This document shows, in pieces, positions 25,155 through 34,620 of a stretch of 64,000 bases of DNA. Every line of letters begins with the position of its first letter. Position 1 is the stretch's first letter. This stretch comes from Bog-756 sp963824645 (GTDB lineage: Bacteria; Actinomycetota; Acidimicrobiia; Acidimicrobiales; RAAP-2): the NCBI GenBank assembly GCA_963824645.1, contig CAWGQC010000004.1, forward strand, positions 620,001 through 684,000, given 5' to 3'. The translations under genes and the position numbers were made by a program. The notes beneath the pieces were generated by a model. It did not search any database and had not been told where the DNA came from. It worked only from the letters and a program-made list of their open reading frames with translations.

Positions 25155-26423
25155 TCACACCTCCCCGGGCGTGACCGGACCGGTGGGGCGACGGTGGCGT
25201 CGGGCGGCGGTGGTGTAGGCCTGCATCTGGGTGCGGGCGAACCTCGCCGGTGAGGCCAGGTTGTGGACGGCCACCCGTCCCGCTCCTCCCAGCCGGTGGC
25301 GGGTGGTGGCGTCGTCCACCAGGGTGTCGAGGGCCCGGGCCAACGCCCCCGAGTCGTCCGGTCCCACCAACAGACCGTTCACTTCGTCGTGCACCACCTC
25401 GGCCGTCGAGCCCACGTCGGTGGCCACCACCGGCACGCCCGCCGCCATGGCCTCCAGGACGACGGTCGGCAGCCCTTCCGATCGGGGCCGCGAGGCCAGG
25501 GCGAACACGTCCGCGGCCACCAGCAGCTCGGTCGGTCCGGTGGCCGCCTCGAAGACGCCCACCGTCTCGGGGACCAGCCCCTGGGCCACGGCGTGGGCCC
25601 GCAACTCTTCGGCGTAGTCCTCGTGTCCGGCCTGCACGGCCCCCCGGACCCGTAGCTGGACATCGCTGGGGGTGGCCCGCTTACCGACGGCGGCTACCGC
25701 GTCGATGAGCGATTCGAATCCCTTCTGTGGATTGAGGTTGCCCACGCTGGCCACCAAAAGGTGGTGATCGGGAACGGCCATCGTCTTGCGGGTCCGGGTG
25801 CGGATGGCCTCCCGCTCGCCCGATGGGACGCTGAGCGGAGCCACCGGGGGAACGAAGGGGACCAGGCGGGACGGGCGCAGCCAGGCCCCGGGGTACTGGT
25901 GGGCCACCGCCCGCCCGGTGGTCATGATCAGGTCGGCCAGTACCAGCACCACCGGCATCACCAGCCAACGCAGGGAGCGGGGGGGGCGGGTGTCGATGAG
26001 CTGCCAGATCACGCCCCGACCGGCCAGCCGACCGGCCAGCGCCCCGTCCACGTTGAGCAGTCCGTGCACTTCGACCACGTCGACCGCCTCGTCCTCGATC
26101 AGTCGACGGAGGCGTCCGATCTGGCCCGGGTAGCGGGCCACCAGCGAGAGCAGGCCCTGCTGGTGGCGCGAGGCGCGCGGCCGGAGCAGCGGGAGCTGGA
26201 TAACAGCCAGGCCGGCGGCCCGCAGTCGGTCGGCGGCGTCGCCGGGCTCGTCGGGCAGGACCACGGTGAGCCTGGCCCCGCCCTCCTCGGCCAGCACACG
26301 GTGCAGCTGCAAGGCCTGATTGTGCGGGCCCCCGAAGGTGGCGCTGTGCACGATGGACAGTATGTGCAGGGGGGTGGCCGGGGGCGCCCCGCCGGGGGAC
26401 GACCGGATCGCGTGGCCCGTCAT
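25155..26423 (-). CDS. Family 4 glycosyltransferase
   Basis: This 422-residue GT-B enzyme opens HILSIVHSATFGGPHNQALQLH, the glycine-rich loop contacting the donor. It continues with VEVHGLLNVDGAL and VASVGNLNPQKGFESLIDAVAAV, and ends in the GT4 helix SEGLPTVVLEAMAAGVPVVATDVGSTAEVV. Retaining transfer of glucose, mannose or GlcNAc is typical. The start MTGHAIRS is chosen because longer in-frame starts add low-quality sequence. It forms an operon with the downstream glycosyltransferase (4-bp gap) and is divergent from a third at 26722. The 298-bp divergent region between them contains no convincing gene, only scattered TANNNT elements. Confidence 0.9.
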   Translation of the reverse strand: MTGHAIRSSPGGAPPATPLHILSIVHSATFGGPHNQALQLHRVLAEEGGARLTVVLPDEPGDAADRLRAAGLAVIQLPLLRPRASRHQQGLLSLVARYPGQIGRLRRLIEDEAVDVVEVHGLLNVDGALAGRLAGRGVIWQLIDTRPPRSLRWLVMPVVLVLADLIMTTGRAVAHQYPGAWLRPSRLVPFVPPVAPLSVPSGEREAIRTRTRKTMAVPDHHLLVASVGNLNPQKGFESLIDAVAAVGKRATPSDVQLRVRGAVQAGHEDYAEELRAHAVAQGLVPETVGVFEAATGPTELLVAADVFALASRPRSEGLPTVVLEAMAAGVPVVATDVGSTAEVVHDEVNGLLVGPDDSGALARALDTLVDDATTRHRLGGAGRVAVHNLASPARFARTQMQAYTTAARRHRRPTGPVTPGEV

Positions 26424-26721
26424 GCCCCGATGCGTGCCGACCCTCCGGCCGCCGCCTTTTCGACCTGAGGGCCCCGTGCACGGGGCGAGCCTAATGGCCG
26501 AGGCTGCGCCCACCGTGCGCACCGATGGGCTGACCCGAGCCTCGGGAACTGTCCCTGTGCGGCGGGGGCGGTGGCCTACGATACGGGCTCGCTGGTGGCC
26601 GGCTCGCCCCCGACCCGGGTCCCGCTGTCATCGCCGTCCCGCCCACCGCCGGAGACCGGAGTGGGGGGTGCCACCGTTGCGGCCGACCGCTGTCATCACC
26701 GTGAGAGGAAGGAGGCACCCG

Positions 26722-27862
26722 ATGGCTGGTTCCGAAGTCACCGAGGTCGTCTGCTGCTCCCTCGAACCATGGGACGAGGTGTGGCGGCGCAATCAACATC
26801 TGGCCACCGGCTTGCTGGCTCTGCGTCCCCGTCTGCGTCTCCTGTTCGCCGAAGCGGCCATCGACGTACCGTGGTCGCTGCTCCATCGACGCTGGCCCGC
26901 CTCCTCGGCGCTCCGGCCGATCGGCGACAGTGGGCGCCTGTGGGGCATGGCGCCCCGCAAGTGGTTGCCGCGCCGCCTGTGGGCCGGCGGTGATCGCTCC
27001 CTCTTCCGCCAGGTGACGGCGGCCAGCCACAAGCTGGGGTTCGACCGGCCGGTGCTCTGGGTCAACGACAGCGTGTACGCCCCCATGGTCACCGCCACCG
27101 GCTGGCCCAGCGTCTACGACATCACCGACGACTGGGTGCTGGGCCAGGCCCCCGACCGGGAGATGGACCGCCAGCGGCGCAACGACGCGGCCATGCTGGA
27201 AGAGGCCACCGAGGTGGTCGTGTGCTCGCCGGCGCTCGACCACAGCCGCAGCCAGGTGCGCCCGGTCCATCTGGTCCAGAACGGCGTCGACGTCGATCAC
27301 CTGCGGGCGCCGACGGTGCGACCGGCCGACCTGCCGTCCGGGCGGATCGTCCTCTACCAGGGGACGCTGAGCGACGGCCGACTGGACATGGAACTGTGCA
27401 CGTCACTGGCCCGGTCCCTCCGGGGAGAGGCCACCCTGGTGTTCGTGGGGCCCAACAGCCTCATCCGGGAGTCGAGCCAGTCACTGACCACGGCCGGCGC
27501 CGTCATTCTCGGGGTCACGGCCCTACGCCGACATGCCCGCCTACCTGCAGCACGCCGACGTCCTGGTCGTCCCCCATCAGCACAACCCCTTCATCGAGAG
27601 CCTCGATCCCATCAAGGCCCGGGAGTTCGTCGCTCTCGGCCGCCCGGTGGTGGCCACCCCGGTGGCCGGCTTCCGGGATCTCGACCCGCCCATCGCCACG
27701 GCCGAAGGCGATGTTTTCGTGGACGCCGTGCGGGCCGCTCTGGCCCGACCGCCCCTGCCTCCCGGACCCGGACCCCTCGAGCGCACGCCGGTGTCGTGGG
27801 CCGGTCAGGCCCACAAGTTCCTGGAGGTGATCGACGCCGCCGCCCGGACGACGCCGACCTGA
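26722..27862 (+). CDS. Glycosyltransferase family 1-like protein with one apparent frame break
   Basis: Reading from ATG 26722 (GGAAGGAGG about 8 nt upstream), the protein begins EVVCCSLEPWDEVWRRNQHLATGLLAL and contains PSVYDITDDWVL and HLVQNGVDVDHL. This is the pattern of glycosyltransferases that lack the first donor loop and act in capsule or teichuronic-type pathways. The frame breaks at GGGG (27511-27514) and resumes as RPYADMPAYLQHADVLVVPHQHNPFIESLDPIKAREFVALGRPVVATPVAG. Removing one G restores ILGSRPYADMP and a 379-residue protein. ESLDPIKAREFVALGRPVV corresponds to the donor helix. It is likely functional in the organism; the break is a homopolymer error. Donor and acceptor are unknown. 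Confidence 0.8.
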
Positions 27863-28366
27863 TCACCCCGGTGGCGTCCAGGTGCGCACCGGGTGCTCGG
27901 GCGGGACATTCATCGGCTCGGTGGGCCGCCAACCGCTGGCGGCGATGTCCTCCAACACGTGGACCATGTTGTAGGTGTCCTCCTGGTAGTCGAACCGGCC
28001 ACCCCCGGCGTAGCGGAGGCGGGAATAGGCCGACTGGGCGTACGGCGTCCCGTCGGTCCGGTGGCCCGGAATGATCTGGGTCCACTTGACCACCACGTCG
28101 TCGCCCTCAATGGCCGTGAACTCCACCGGGAACTTCCAGTCGCCCAGGCCGATCATCGAATGTTCCAACCAGTGGCCGATCGCCTCCTTGCCCTCGATCC
28201 GCCCCCAGGCGGCGTCCACGTACACGGCATCATCGGTGTAGAAATCGGCCAGGGCTCCGAAACCGTTGGGTTCGAGGCCTTCGTCGATGCGTTGGCGGAG
28301 TTGGTGGTAGCGGTCGACGGCGTTCCTGACTTCGTCACGCTGACGGGGGGTCGAGCCGGGGGTCAT
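27863..28366 (-). CDS. SnoaL/NTF2-like protein (third in the window)
   Basis: The protein has about 167 residues, with RYHQLRQRIDEGLEPNGFGALADFYTDDAVYVDAAWGRIEGKEAIGHWLEHSMIGLGDWKFPVEF. This is the SnoaL-like domain_4 pattern, followed by strands IIPGHRTDGTPYAQSAYSRLRYAGGGRFDYQEDTYN. It resembles the SnoaL protein at the left end of the window in the 'DFYTDDAVY.D...G' and 'G...W.fP' elements, so the two may be distant paralogues. It overlaps the end of the GntR gene by 32 bp, so both are co-transcribed. A longer start at 28408 is possible. It ends 1 bp after the convergent glycosyltransferase stop. Function is not assigned. Confidence 0.8.
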   Translation of the reverse strand: MTPGSTPRQRDEVRNAVDRYHQLRQRIDEGLEPNGFGALADFYTDDAVYVDAAWGRIEGKEAIGHWLEHSMIGLGDWKFPVEFTAIEGDDVVVKWTQIIPGHRTDGTPYAQSAYSRLRYAGGGRFDYQEDTYNMVHVLEDIAASGWRPTEPMNVPPEHPVRTWTPPG

Positions 28367-28769
28367 CGGGCGAGGGTAGTCCGGCACCGCCGTGGTCCGC
28401 ATCGTCATCCTGTTCGAGGGTCTGGCTCCGGAGGATGGCGAACATCTCGGCCGGGCCGATACCGAGCTCGTGCATGCGGACGGTGAAGGCTCGGGCCTCG
28501 ACCACGGCCTGATGACGGGCTACCGGGGTGTCGGTGGCCACAAAGGTGCCGTGGCGCCCGTGGGTGGTGACCAACCCCTCCTGTTCGAGTTGGCGGTAGG
28601 AGCGGGCCACGGTGTTGACGGCCACCCCGACCTGGGCGGCCAGGCTGCGCACGGTGGGGAGACGGGCCGCCGGCGGCAGGGCACCGCTGTCGATGGCAGC
28701 GGCTATCTGGGCCCGAATCTGTTCGTAGGGGGCCAGCGACGAATGGGGATCCAGTTCGACCGCCTTCAT
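28335..28769 (-). CDS. GntR-family regulator, YtrA-like subfamily
   Basis: This 144-residue regulator has an N-terminal winged helix (SLAPYEQIRAQIAAAIDSGALPPAARLPTVRSLAAQVGVAVNTVARSYRQLEQEGLV) and a short helical tail (residues about 85-125, RHQAVVEARAFTVRMHELGIGPAEMFAILR). It has no large effector domain, which places it in the YtrA subfamily. It sits between the two-domain hydrolase (ATGA overlap) and the SnoaL gene, so the three form an operon. YtrA-type regulators usually control their own operon and often sense cell-envelope stress. That would suit the surrounding surface-glycan genes, but is inference. Confidence 0.88.
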   Translation of the reverse strand: MKAVELDPHSSLAPYEQIRAQIAAAIDSGALPPAARLPTVRSLAAQVGVAVNTVARSYRQLEQEGLVTTHGRHGTFVATDTPVARHQAVVEARAFTVRMHELGIGPAEMFAILRSQTLEQDDDADHGGAGLPSPDDPRLDPPSA

Positions 28770-30560
28770 AGGGCGCTTGTGGCCGGGGTCCTCTCGGTGG
28801 GGGCGGGACGATAGCGGGAGACCAGATGCCCGGCCAGGACGTCGATCATCCGCCGACGCTGATTGAGGGGCCACGAGGAATGGTCGAGATCCTCCAGGAT
28901 GACGATGCGGAAGTGATCGTTCTGCTCCATCCGGGCCACCCGTCCTTCCGAGCCCAGCGAGATGGGAAGGAGGTCATCGGGCCCGCACACCAACAGGGTG
29001 TCGACGTCGGCGTCGACGATGCGCTCCAGGGTGGCCACACCGGTGTGCTCCAACAGCAGCCTGTGGACCAGCCACCACACCGGCTTGGGGATCGAGCCGT
29101 GGCGACTGGCCACGGCCACCGGCCAGGTCCCGATGTCGAGAGCGTTGATCCACCGCCGCGACTCCTCGGCTCCCAGTCGGCCGGAGGCCCACGCCGCCGG
29201 CCGGGTGGCCAGGGTCACGAACCAACGCCGGCTCGACTGTCGGGCCAGCCGTGGCCACGAGCCGCTCTCCTCGGGCGGAACGAAGGAGAAGGAGGGATTG
29301 ATGATGCAGATGCCCCGGGTCGGATGGGTCAGCGATCCTTCGGCGATCTGGTAGGCCCCCGAGCAGAAGCCGATCAGCACCACATCGGACGGGATCGTCG
29401 GGGGAGATCGCCCTCTGCGCTTGCCAGACGTCGTCGCCGGCCTCGGGGGCGCGGGCCACGTGGGCCAGTTGGCCGGGCCGGGTCCCGCTGTCGCCGTTGC
29501 CGCTCAGATCGAACCGGAGGACCCGGAATCCCTCACCGCCCAGTCGACGGGCCAGGTCGACCCACACCCGGGACTGACCGATGTGGTGGGTGTTGCCCTC
29601 GTCGACCAGCACGATGGTCGGGCTCTCCACCGGGCCGGCCGGCTCGGTCACCAGCCCGAACAGGGGCAGCGCACCGAGGGCCACCGGCCGTTCGGACACC
29701 ACGTGTCCGTCGGCCCCCCGGGCCACCGCCGCCGACCCGGTGTCGGGAGGGGAGAGGCGGACCGGCGGGGCGTCCAGCCCGGCCGAAAGCCACAGGGCGA
29801 CCCGCTCGATGGTGTCGAACGGTGTCTCCTGCAGTTGGGAATCGAGCAGGTCTTCCTGACCGGTGGCCTCCTGCCACTCCACCGGGGTGCCGGCCAGCCG
29901 CGCCTCCAGCCGCCGGGGGTGGGACCGGCCGGGGGGCGCCAGCACCAGGGTGCGGGCGGCCAACGGCCCCTCGGTGCGGGTCATGTCCAGATCGCCGAGC
30001 TCCTTGACCGTCTCCGCCTCGAAGCGGATGCCGGGAGCCTCGACGGCGGTGTCCTCTTTTCCGTCGCCCTCGGTGGCCAGCAAGCGGAGGAAGCGTTGTT
30101 CGCGCAGGAACGCCCGCCCCGACAGACACGGATCCCACAGGACCAACCGGTCGACGCCCCCGCGACGCACCGCCTCGGTGGCGGCCAACAGCGCTCCCAT
30201 CCGTATCCCGACCATGCCCACGGCGCCGACCCCGGTGGCGGCCAGCCGGTCGGTGGCCAGGGTCAGGCTGGCCAGCCAGCTCTCCAGCCGGTCAGGGTCC
30301 GTCTCGGCGCCGACCGAGTCGCCGGTTCCGTCGTAGTCGAAGCGGAGGACGGCCAGGCCCAGCTGGGCCAGCCGGTCGGCCAGCATCCGGTACGAGAAGT
30401 AGACACAGATGGCTTCGATGCCCAACGGTTGACACAGGACCACGCCGCCCCGCGCCATGCCGTCGGCCGGGAGGTGGAGCCAGCCCAGCAGCGGGCGGTC
30501 ATCGGGACCGAACCAGAAGGGTGTGGCACTGGTTGGTCCCCCTGTGCTCTGTTCGGTCAC
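28766..30560 (-). CDS. Two-domain alpha/beta hydrolase, exosortase-associated hydrolase-like, with one apparent frame break
   Basis: The protein is about 597 residues once one G is removed from the G5 run at 29400-29404, where the reading frame shifts. Domain 1 (about 10-190) has the fold start GVVLCQPLGIEAICVYFSYRMLADRLAQLGLAVLRFDYDGTGDS. Its nucleophile elbow reads GIRMG, with Arg where Ser is normal. Domain 2 repeats the fold (RVWVDLARRLGGEGFRVLRFDLSGNGDS), and its elbow after the frame repair reads GFCSG with Cys. The pattern resembles hydrolases found in exopolysaccharide/exosortase loci, but no exosortase is seen. The GTG start follows GAGGAGGG. It is the first gene of the operon with GntR and SnoaL genes. 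Confidence 0.72.
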
Positions 30561-30847
30561 TGCCCTCCTCGCCCCGCAGAGCCACAACTCGGGATCCCGT
30601 CCCCGACCGTGGGGGTGGCCAGCCACTTCACCGCCGGTGGGCGTAACCCGACGGGCCAGACCCCGGTGGCCTGGATCGGCGCCCGTTCGTGTCCGCCACC
30701 TCGACGTGCTGGTCGATCGTGGGCCACAAGTCGGACGCCCCACCGGCTCAGCCCGGTCATGCTAGCGGGGCCCAAATCAGACACGCAACGACCGGATGGC
30801 TCTCCCCGACACACCGACCCGGGGCCGACCGGGGCCCGACCCGAGGG

Positions 30848-31930
30848 TCACGACTCGAGCAGCGAGCGGTAGGCGGCGATGGTGGATTCGGCCACGTGGT
30901 CCCAGGTGTAGTGGTCGAGAACCCGCTGGCGGAGGGCGGAGGACGGCGGTGTGCGCCATCCGTTCCAGACGGCACGGCGGATCGACGCGGTGTCGCTCGG
31001 ATCGCAGTACCAGGCCATGTCCTCCAGGTATTCCTCCGCATGCCCCCGCTCGGTCGACACCACACTGCAGCCGCTGAGCGCCGCTTCCAGCGAGACCAGA
31101 CCGGTGGTCTCGAACCAGCTGGGCAGGATGTGCACCCGGGCCCCCTGATAGAGGGCCGCCAGCTGGGTCGAGTCATGGGGGACCTGGCCGGTGAAGGTCA
31201 CCCAGTCGGCTCCTTCCTCCCGGCACTGCTGGGCGTAGCGCCGGTGGTGCGGGTGGTCCTCGCCGGCAATGACCAGGGGCAGGCCCGATCCCCGCAGGGC
31301 CCGGATGGCGCCCAACTGGTTCTTGTGCGGGTCGACCCGACCCACGAAGAGCACGTAGCGGCGCTCGGTGAACGAGCCCGACGGTGGTGCGAACCTCCCG
31401 GGGTCGACCCCGTTGGGCACCGGGACCATCGGGGTGGTCACGCCCAGGTCCCGCCGGATGCTCGCTGCCTCACCGTGGCCGTTGGGCAGCAGGAGGTCGG
31501 CCGCCTCGTAGGCTCCCGCCGTCTTCCATTCGTGCGACGAGATGTCGAGTCCGGCGTCGAGCAGGGCGGCCCGTCCCCGCAGGGCGGCGTGGGCGAACCG
31601 GGCGGCCCGGGCCATCCGTCCGGCCACGGCACGCGGGCTCGTTTTCCGGTCCGGTCCATCCGATCGGTAGGCGCGGTCCCAGTAGATGGTGGACAGGACC
31701 ACCGGCAGTCGATGGGCGTGGCCCCGCCGGATCTCCGCCGGGGCCAGTCCGAAGCCGTGGACGAGGGCCACGTCGGTGAGGTCGGGGTTGTCCGAGTAGT
31801 CGCACACCACGGTGAGGCCGGCGGCGGCCAGAGCACCGGCCGTCTTCTCGATCTGCACGACGTGCCCGCCGGGCATGTTTCCCCCGCGGGGCATCCACAG
31901 CAGAACACCGCCGTCGATGGCCGGCCTCAT
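30848..31930 (-). CDS. Family 4 glycosyltransferase
   Basis: This 360-residue GT-B enzyme has the N-terminal glycine-rich loop PRGGNMPGGHVVQIEKTAGAL. The linker/donor region is PNGVDPGRFAPPSGSFTERRYVLFVGRVDPHKNQLGAIRAL, and the donor helix is PSWFETTGLVSLEAALSGCSVVSTERGHAEEYL, equivalent to E-x7-E. It most likely adds one sugar to a cell-surface glycan. It lies on the same strand as the GT2 gene 87 bp away and the hydrolase operon. No sugar specificity can be read. Confidence 0.9.
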   Translation of the reverse strand: MRPAIDGGVLLWMPRGGNMPGGHVVQIEKTAGALAAAGLTVVCDYSDNPDLTDVALVHGFGLAPAEIRRGHAHRLPVVLSTIYWDRAYRSDGPDRKTSPRAVAGRMARAARFAHAALRGRAALLDAGLDISSHEWKTAGAYEAADLLLPNGHGEAASIRRDLGVTTPMVPVPNGVDPGRFAPPSGSFTERRYVLFVGRVDPHKNQLGAIRALRGSGLPLVIAGEDHPHHRRYAQQCREEGADWVTFTGQVPHDSTQLAALYQGARVHILPSWFETTGLVSLEAALSGCSVVSTERGHAEEYLEDMAWYCDPSDTASIRRAVWNGWRTPPSSALRQRVLDHYTWDHVAESTIAAYRSLLES

Positions 31931-32017
31931 CGGTGGGGGCGGTGGTGGCCACAGGGTGGCCGGCGTACTGGTGTCAACGGACCCCGAAGTCGGTGTGACG
32001 AATCGACTGGTCGATGG

Positions 32018-32956
32018 TCAGCTGCGGGCGGTGGTGGGAACGCGGTCCGCCGTGGCGTAGGTGCGCGGGCGGGACCGCTCCTCGGCCAGGTGGGCACAGA
32101 AGCTCCGGGCGAACCAGAGGTGGTACTCACGTTCGCTGATGGCCTCGCCGTCCGACGGTGACACCCATCCCGTCCAGGCCAGCTGGGCCCGGGCGCGGAA
32201 CTGGCGGAGGCCGAGCAGGCGGAGATCGCTGTGGAGCCAGTGGTGCCAGAGGTAGGCGTGGCTCGACCCGTTGCGTTGGGCCAGGTCCTTCATGGCCGCG
32301 TAGTTGAGGCGGTCGGCCGACAGATGGTGGACCACCGGTGGTCCGGTGCACCCCACCAGTCGGTAGCCGGCCGTCTTGAGGCGCAGATTGAACAAGACGT
32401 CGTCAGCGAAGCCCCGGCCCCCCGGACCCAGTTCCTCGTCGAAGCCGATGGCCACTGCCGCTTCCCGGGAGGCGGCCATGTTGGCGCCGACCATGCCGGG
32501 GGTGTCTCCTGAGACGTCGGGCATTTCGGCCAGTTGGCTGCGCAGTTCCGGTGTGAGCCAGGGCCGGGCCAGATGGGGGGCCAGCTCCACCCGACCACAC
32601 ACGGTGTCCGCCCGTCCCTCGAGGATGGGGGTGGCCATGTCGACAATCCACGACGGGGGGACGTGCACGTCGTCATCGGTGAAGACCACCACCCGGCCCC
32701 TCAGCACGCCGAGGGTGCGGTTGAGCACGCCGGATCGGCCCGGCACGGGATCGTCCACAATCCGGAGCACGGGCCACTCGGCGGCGAAGTCCTCGAGCAC
32801 CGAAGCGGTCTGATCGGAAGACCCGTTGTTGACCACCACCACTTCGAGCGAAAAGGGTGTCTGTCGGGTCGCCTCCAGCACCGTGGTCAGGCACTTACCG
32901 ATGTGATCGGCCCGGTTCCGCGTGGCAATGAGGACCGTGACGTCAACATCGGCCAT
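32018..32956 (-). CDS. Family 2 glycosyltransferase
   Basis: This 312-residue GT-A enzyme has VTVLIATRNRADHIGKCLTTVLEA at the N-terminus, the nucleotide-binding VVVNNGSSD and the DxD metal motif in VFTDDDVHVP. The C-terminal acceptor region includes DEELGPGGRGFADDVLFNLRL, typical of rhamnosyl- or galactofuranosyl-like GT2 enzymes. It is soluble, with no transmembrane segment. It would add a sugar to the glycan built by the neighbouring GT4 enzymes. The upstream 269-bp gap to the divergent PAP2 gene contains a 12-bp direct repeat. Confidence 0.9.
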   Translation of the reverse strand: MADVDVTVLIATRNRADHIGKCLTTVLEATRQTPFSLEVVVVNNGSSDQTASVLEDFAAEWPVLRIVDDPVPGRSGVLNRTLGVLRGRVVVFTDDDVHVPPSWIVDMATPILEGRADTVCGRVELAPHLARPWLTPELRSQLAEMPDVSGDTPGMVGANMAASREAAVAIGFDEELGPGGRGFADDVLFNLRLKTAGYRLVGCTGPPVVHHLSADRLNYAAMKDLAQRNGSSHAYLWHHWLHSDLRLLGLRQFRARAQLAWTGWVSPSDGEAISEREYHLWFARSFCAHLAEERSRPRTYATADRVPTTARS

Positions 32957-33135
32957 GGGTCCAGGGTACCACCGGCTTTGTCATTTTGGCCCTGGCCCTG
33001 GTCGGATTTTGTGACAACGCGACGCACCGGAGGGGGGATCGCTGCCCGGGCCGACAGGGGCCGGTGGCCGACGAGGCAGTAGCCTGGCTCACCACGCGGC
33101 GCGTGTGACCGGCGCGTTCCCGGTTCCCGAGCAGG

Positions 33136-33168
33136 GCCGAGCAGTGCGCCGAGCAGTGCGCCGAGCAT
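33136..33168. repeat. 12-bp direct repeat (2.75 copies) in the divergent GT2/PAP2 intergenic region
   Basis: GCCGAGCAGTGC occurs twice in tandem (33136-33147 and 33148-33159), followed by a truncated third copy GCCGAGCAT. It lies about 180 bp upstream of the GT2 start and 60 bp upstream of the PAP2 start. It could be a regulator array or a slippage repeat; no motif is recognised. Confidence 0.5.
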
Positions 33169-33225
33169 CCCCTTGGCACTGAACGTATCGAGGGGGCAGA
33201 GCGTCAACCGGAGCGACGGCGACGC

Positions 33226-34086
33226 ATGACCGGGGTAGAGCCGACACAACCCCTACCGCCGGTTGCATCTGGCAGTGGGGCGGAGGTGATCCCGATGGAT
33301 TCTGGAAACGAGACGACAGGAAGGCCGACCGCCGCCGACGGCGCCGGCCCTTCGCGGCCGGCGTCGGGCGGACTCCATGAACTGTCGGGTGTCTATCGGC
33401 TGAAGACGGCGCCCAAGTCCAATTCCCCCTGGAGCGGTAGCCGGAGCACTGCCTCCCGCGACCGGTCGGCCACCACCGAGCTCACCGTGGGCATCGTCCT
33501 GGTGGCCCTGGTGTTGGCCCTCGGACTGTATTTCGCCTTCCGGCCCCGCCCGGTGGTGATCGACGGATGGTTCAACTTCCTGGTGAGCTCGGCCAAGGGG
33601 ACCTGGTTCACGTCGGTCACCGTCATGCGCTACCCGGCCGTCATCGTTGTCGGCGCCGTGGTCACCGCCCTCATCGCCTTACCCCGGGACAAACCGCGGG
33701 CCTGGGCCTGCCTCCTCGGTCCCTGCCTGGCCCTGGCCAGTAGCGAACTGCTGCTCAAACCGGCCGTGGGCCGGACCCTGGGCGGGGTCTTTTCATACCC
33801 GTCGGGCTCCGCGGTGGGAGCGGCCGCCCTGGCCACCGCCCTGGTGTTGGCCGTGCCGGCTCGGTGGCGCATCACCACCGTCGTGGTGGCGTCGGTCTAC
33901 GCCCTGTGGATGGCCCTGGCCGTGGTGACCATGCAATCCCATCTGCCTACCGACGCGCTGGCCGGTCTGGCCTACGGAGTAGGCGTGGTGTTAATGGTCG
34001 ACGCCGTCATCTGGAAGCTGACCCGATGGCACCGTTCCACTCCGCCGGCACCGACGCCGGAGACCTGGTCTGCCACCCGGCGGTGA
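33226..34086 (+). CDS. PAP2-type phosphatidate/undecaprenyl-diphosphate phosphatase family membrane protein
   Basis: This 286-residue protein has a disordered N-terminal 80 residues, then about five transmembrane helices beginning ELTVGIVLVALVLALGLYFAF. The PAP2 motifs are present: KPAVGRT (C1-like), YPSGSA in place of PSGH (C2) and SHLPTDALAG (C3, His and Asp). The serine after PSG, in place of His, may weaken activity. Such enzymes dephosphorylate undecaprenyl pyrophosphate or phosphatidic acid at the membrane, which fits a polysaccharide locus recycling carrier lipid. An alternative start (ATG 33295, MDSGNETT) would shorten the disordered tail. Confidence 0.82.
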   Translation: MTGVEPTQPLPPVASGSGAEVIPMDSGNETTGRPTAADGAGPSRPASGGLHELSGVYRLKTAPKSNSPWSGSRSTASRDRSATTELTVGIVLVALVLALGLYFAFRPRPVVIDGWFNFLVSSAKGTWFTSVTVMRYPAVIVVGAVVTALIALPRDKPRAWACLLGPCLALASSELLLKPAVGRTLGGVFSYPSGSAVGAAALATALVLAVPARWRITTVVVASVYALWMALAVVTMQSHLPTDALAGLAYGVGVVLMVDAVIWKLTRWHRSTPPAPTPETWSATRR

Positions 34087-34095
34087 CCCGAGGGA

Positions 34096-34536
34096 TCAGG
34101 CGGGCGGGCTCTCCTCGGCGCTGTCGGACGGCGCCCTGCGAATGACGGCCACTGTGTTCTGCGGGCTGTCGGGATCGAAGCGCAGATCGATGGGTCCGTC
34201 GGGATCGTCGGGGTCGGAGGCCTCGATGACGAAGGCCACCTCGGGCCGGCGGGGTTCGAGAGCTTCGCGGAGACCGATGGCGATGCCGGTCATGACCGCC
34301 CCGGTGGCCGACCGCTTCATCCAGTTGTTGAATCGCAGCGGATCCCGTTCCGCCTCGGCACCCTCGGCACCCTCCGTGTCCGTGCCGCCCTCGGCACCCT
34401 CCGAGTGCACTCCGCCTTCGGCAGCCTCCGAGTGCACTCCGCCCCCCGGGCCCGCCGCCACCTCGTGTTCGCCTGTCCCGTCGGGGGTGTCGGACGCCAC
34501 CGCACCCGGCTGTCCGTGCTGGGGGACGCTCTTCAC
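34096..34536 (-). CDS. Conserved hypothetical protein with an acidic GGVHSE repeat region
   Basis: The protein has 146 residues. The first half is low-complexity: GGVHSEAAEGGVHSEGAEGG (about residues 30-50) and related GTDTEGAEGAE, an imperfect tandem repeat encoded by repeated codons. The second half is a small conserved domain (LRFNNWMKRSATGAVMTGIAIGLREALEPRRPEVAFVIEASDPDDPDGPIDLRFDPDSPQNTVAV). The hydrophobic run TGAVMTGIAIGL may be an amphipathic or membrane helix. The GTG start follows GGTGGAG. The PAP2 gene converges on it 9 bp away. No function is recognised. Confidence 0.6.
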   Translation of the reverse strand: MKSVPQHGQPGAVASDTPDGTGEHEVAAGPGGGVHSEAAEGGVHSEGAEGGTDTEGAEGAEAERDPLRFNNWMKRSATGAVMTGIAIGLREALEPRRPEVAFVIEASDPDDPDGPIDLRFDPDSPQNTVAVIRRAPSDSAEESPPA

Positions 34537-34607
34537 AACTCCACCGTACCGGAGCGGCTGCGGCCACCCACCGGCCGGGTACGGGCGGCTGTCCACCGGC
34601 CCCTGCG

Positions 34608-34613
34608 TAGGAT
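34608..34613 (+). promoter_or_regulatory. Candidate -10 (TAGGAT) placing transcription start at ATG 34621
   Basis: TAGGAT ends 7 nt before the ATG of a 22-codon reading frame that overlaps the glycosyltransferase start. The spacing suggests a leaderless transcript beginning with that ATG. Confidence 0.4.
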
Positions 34614-34620
34614 CGTGACC

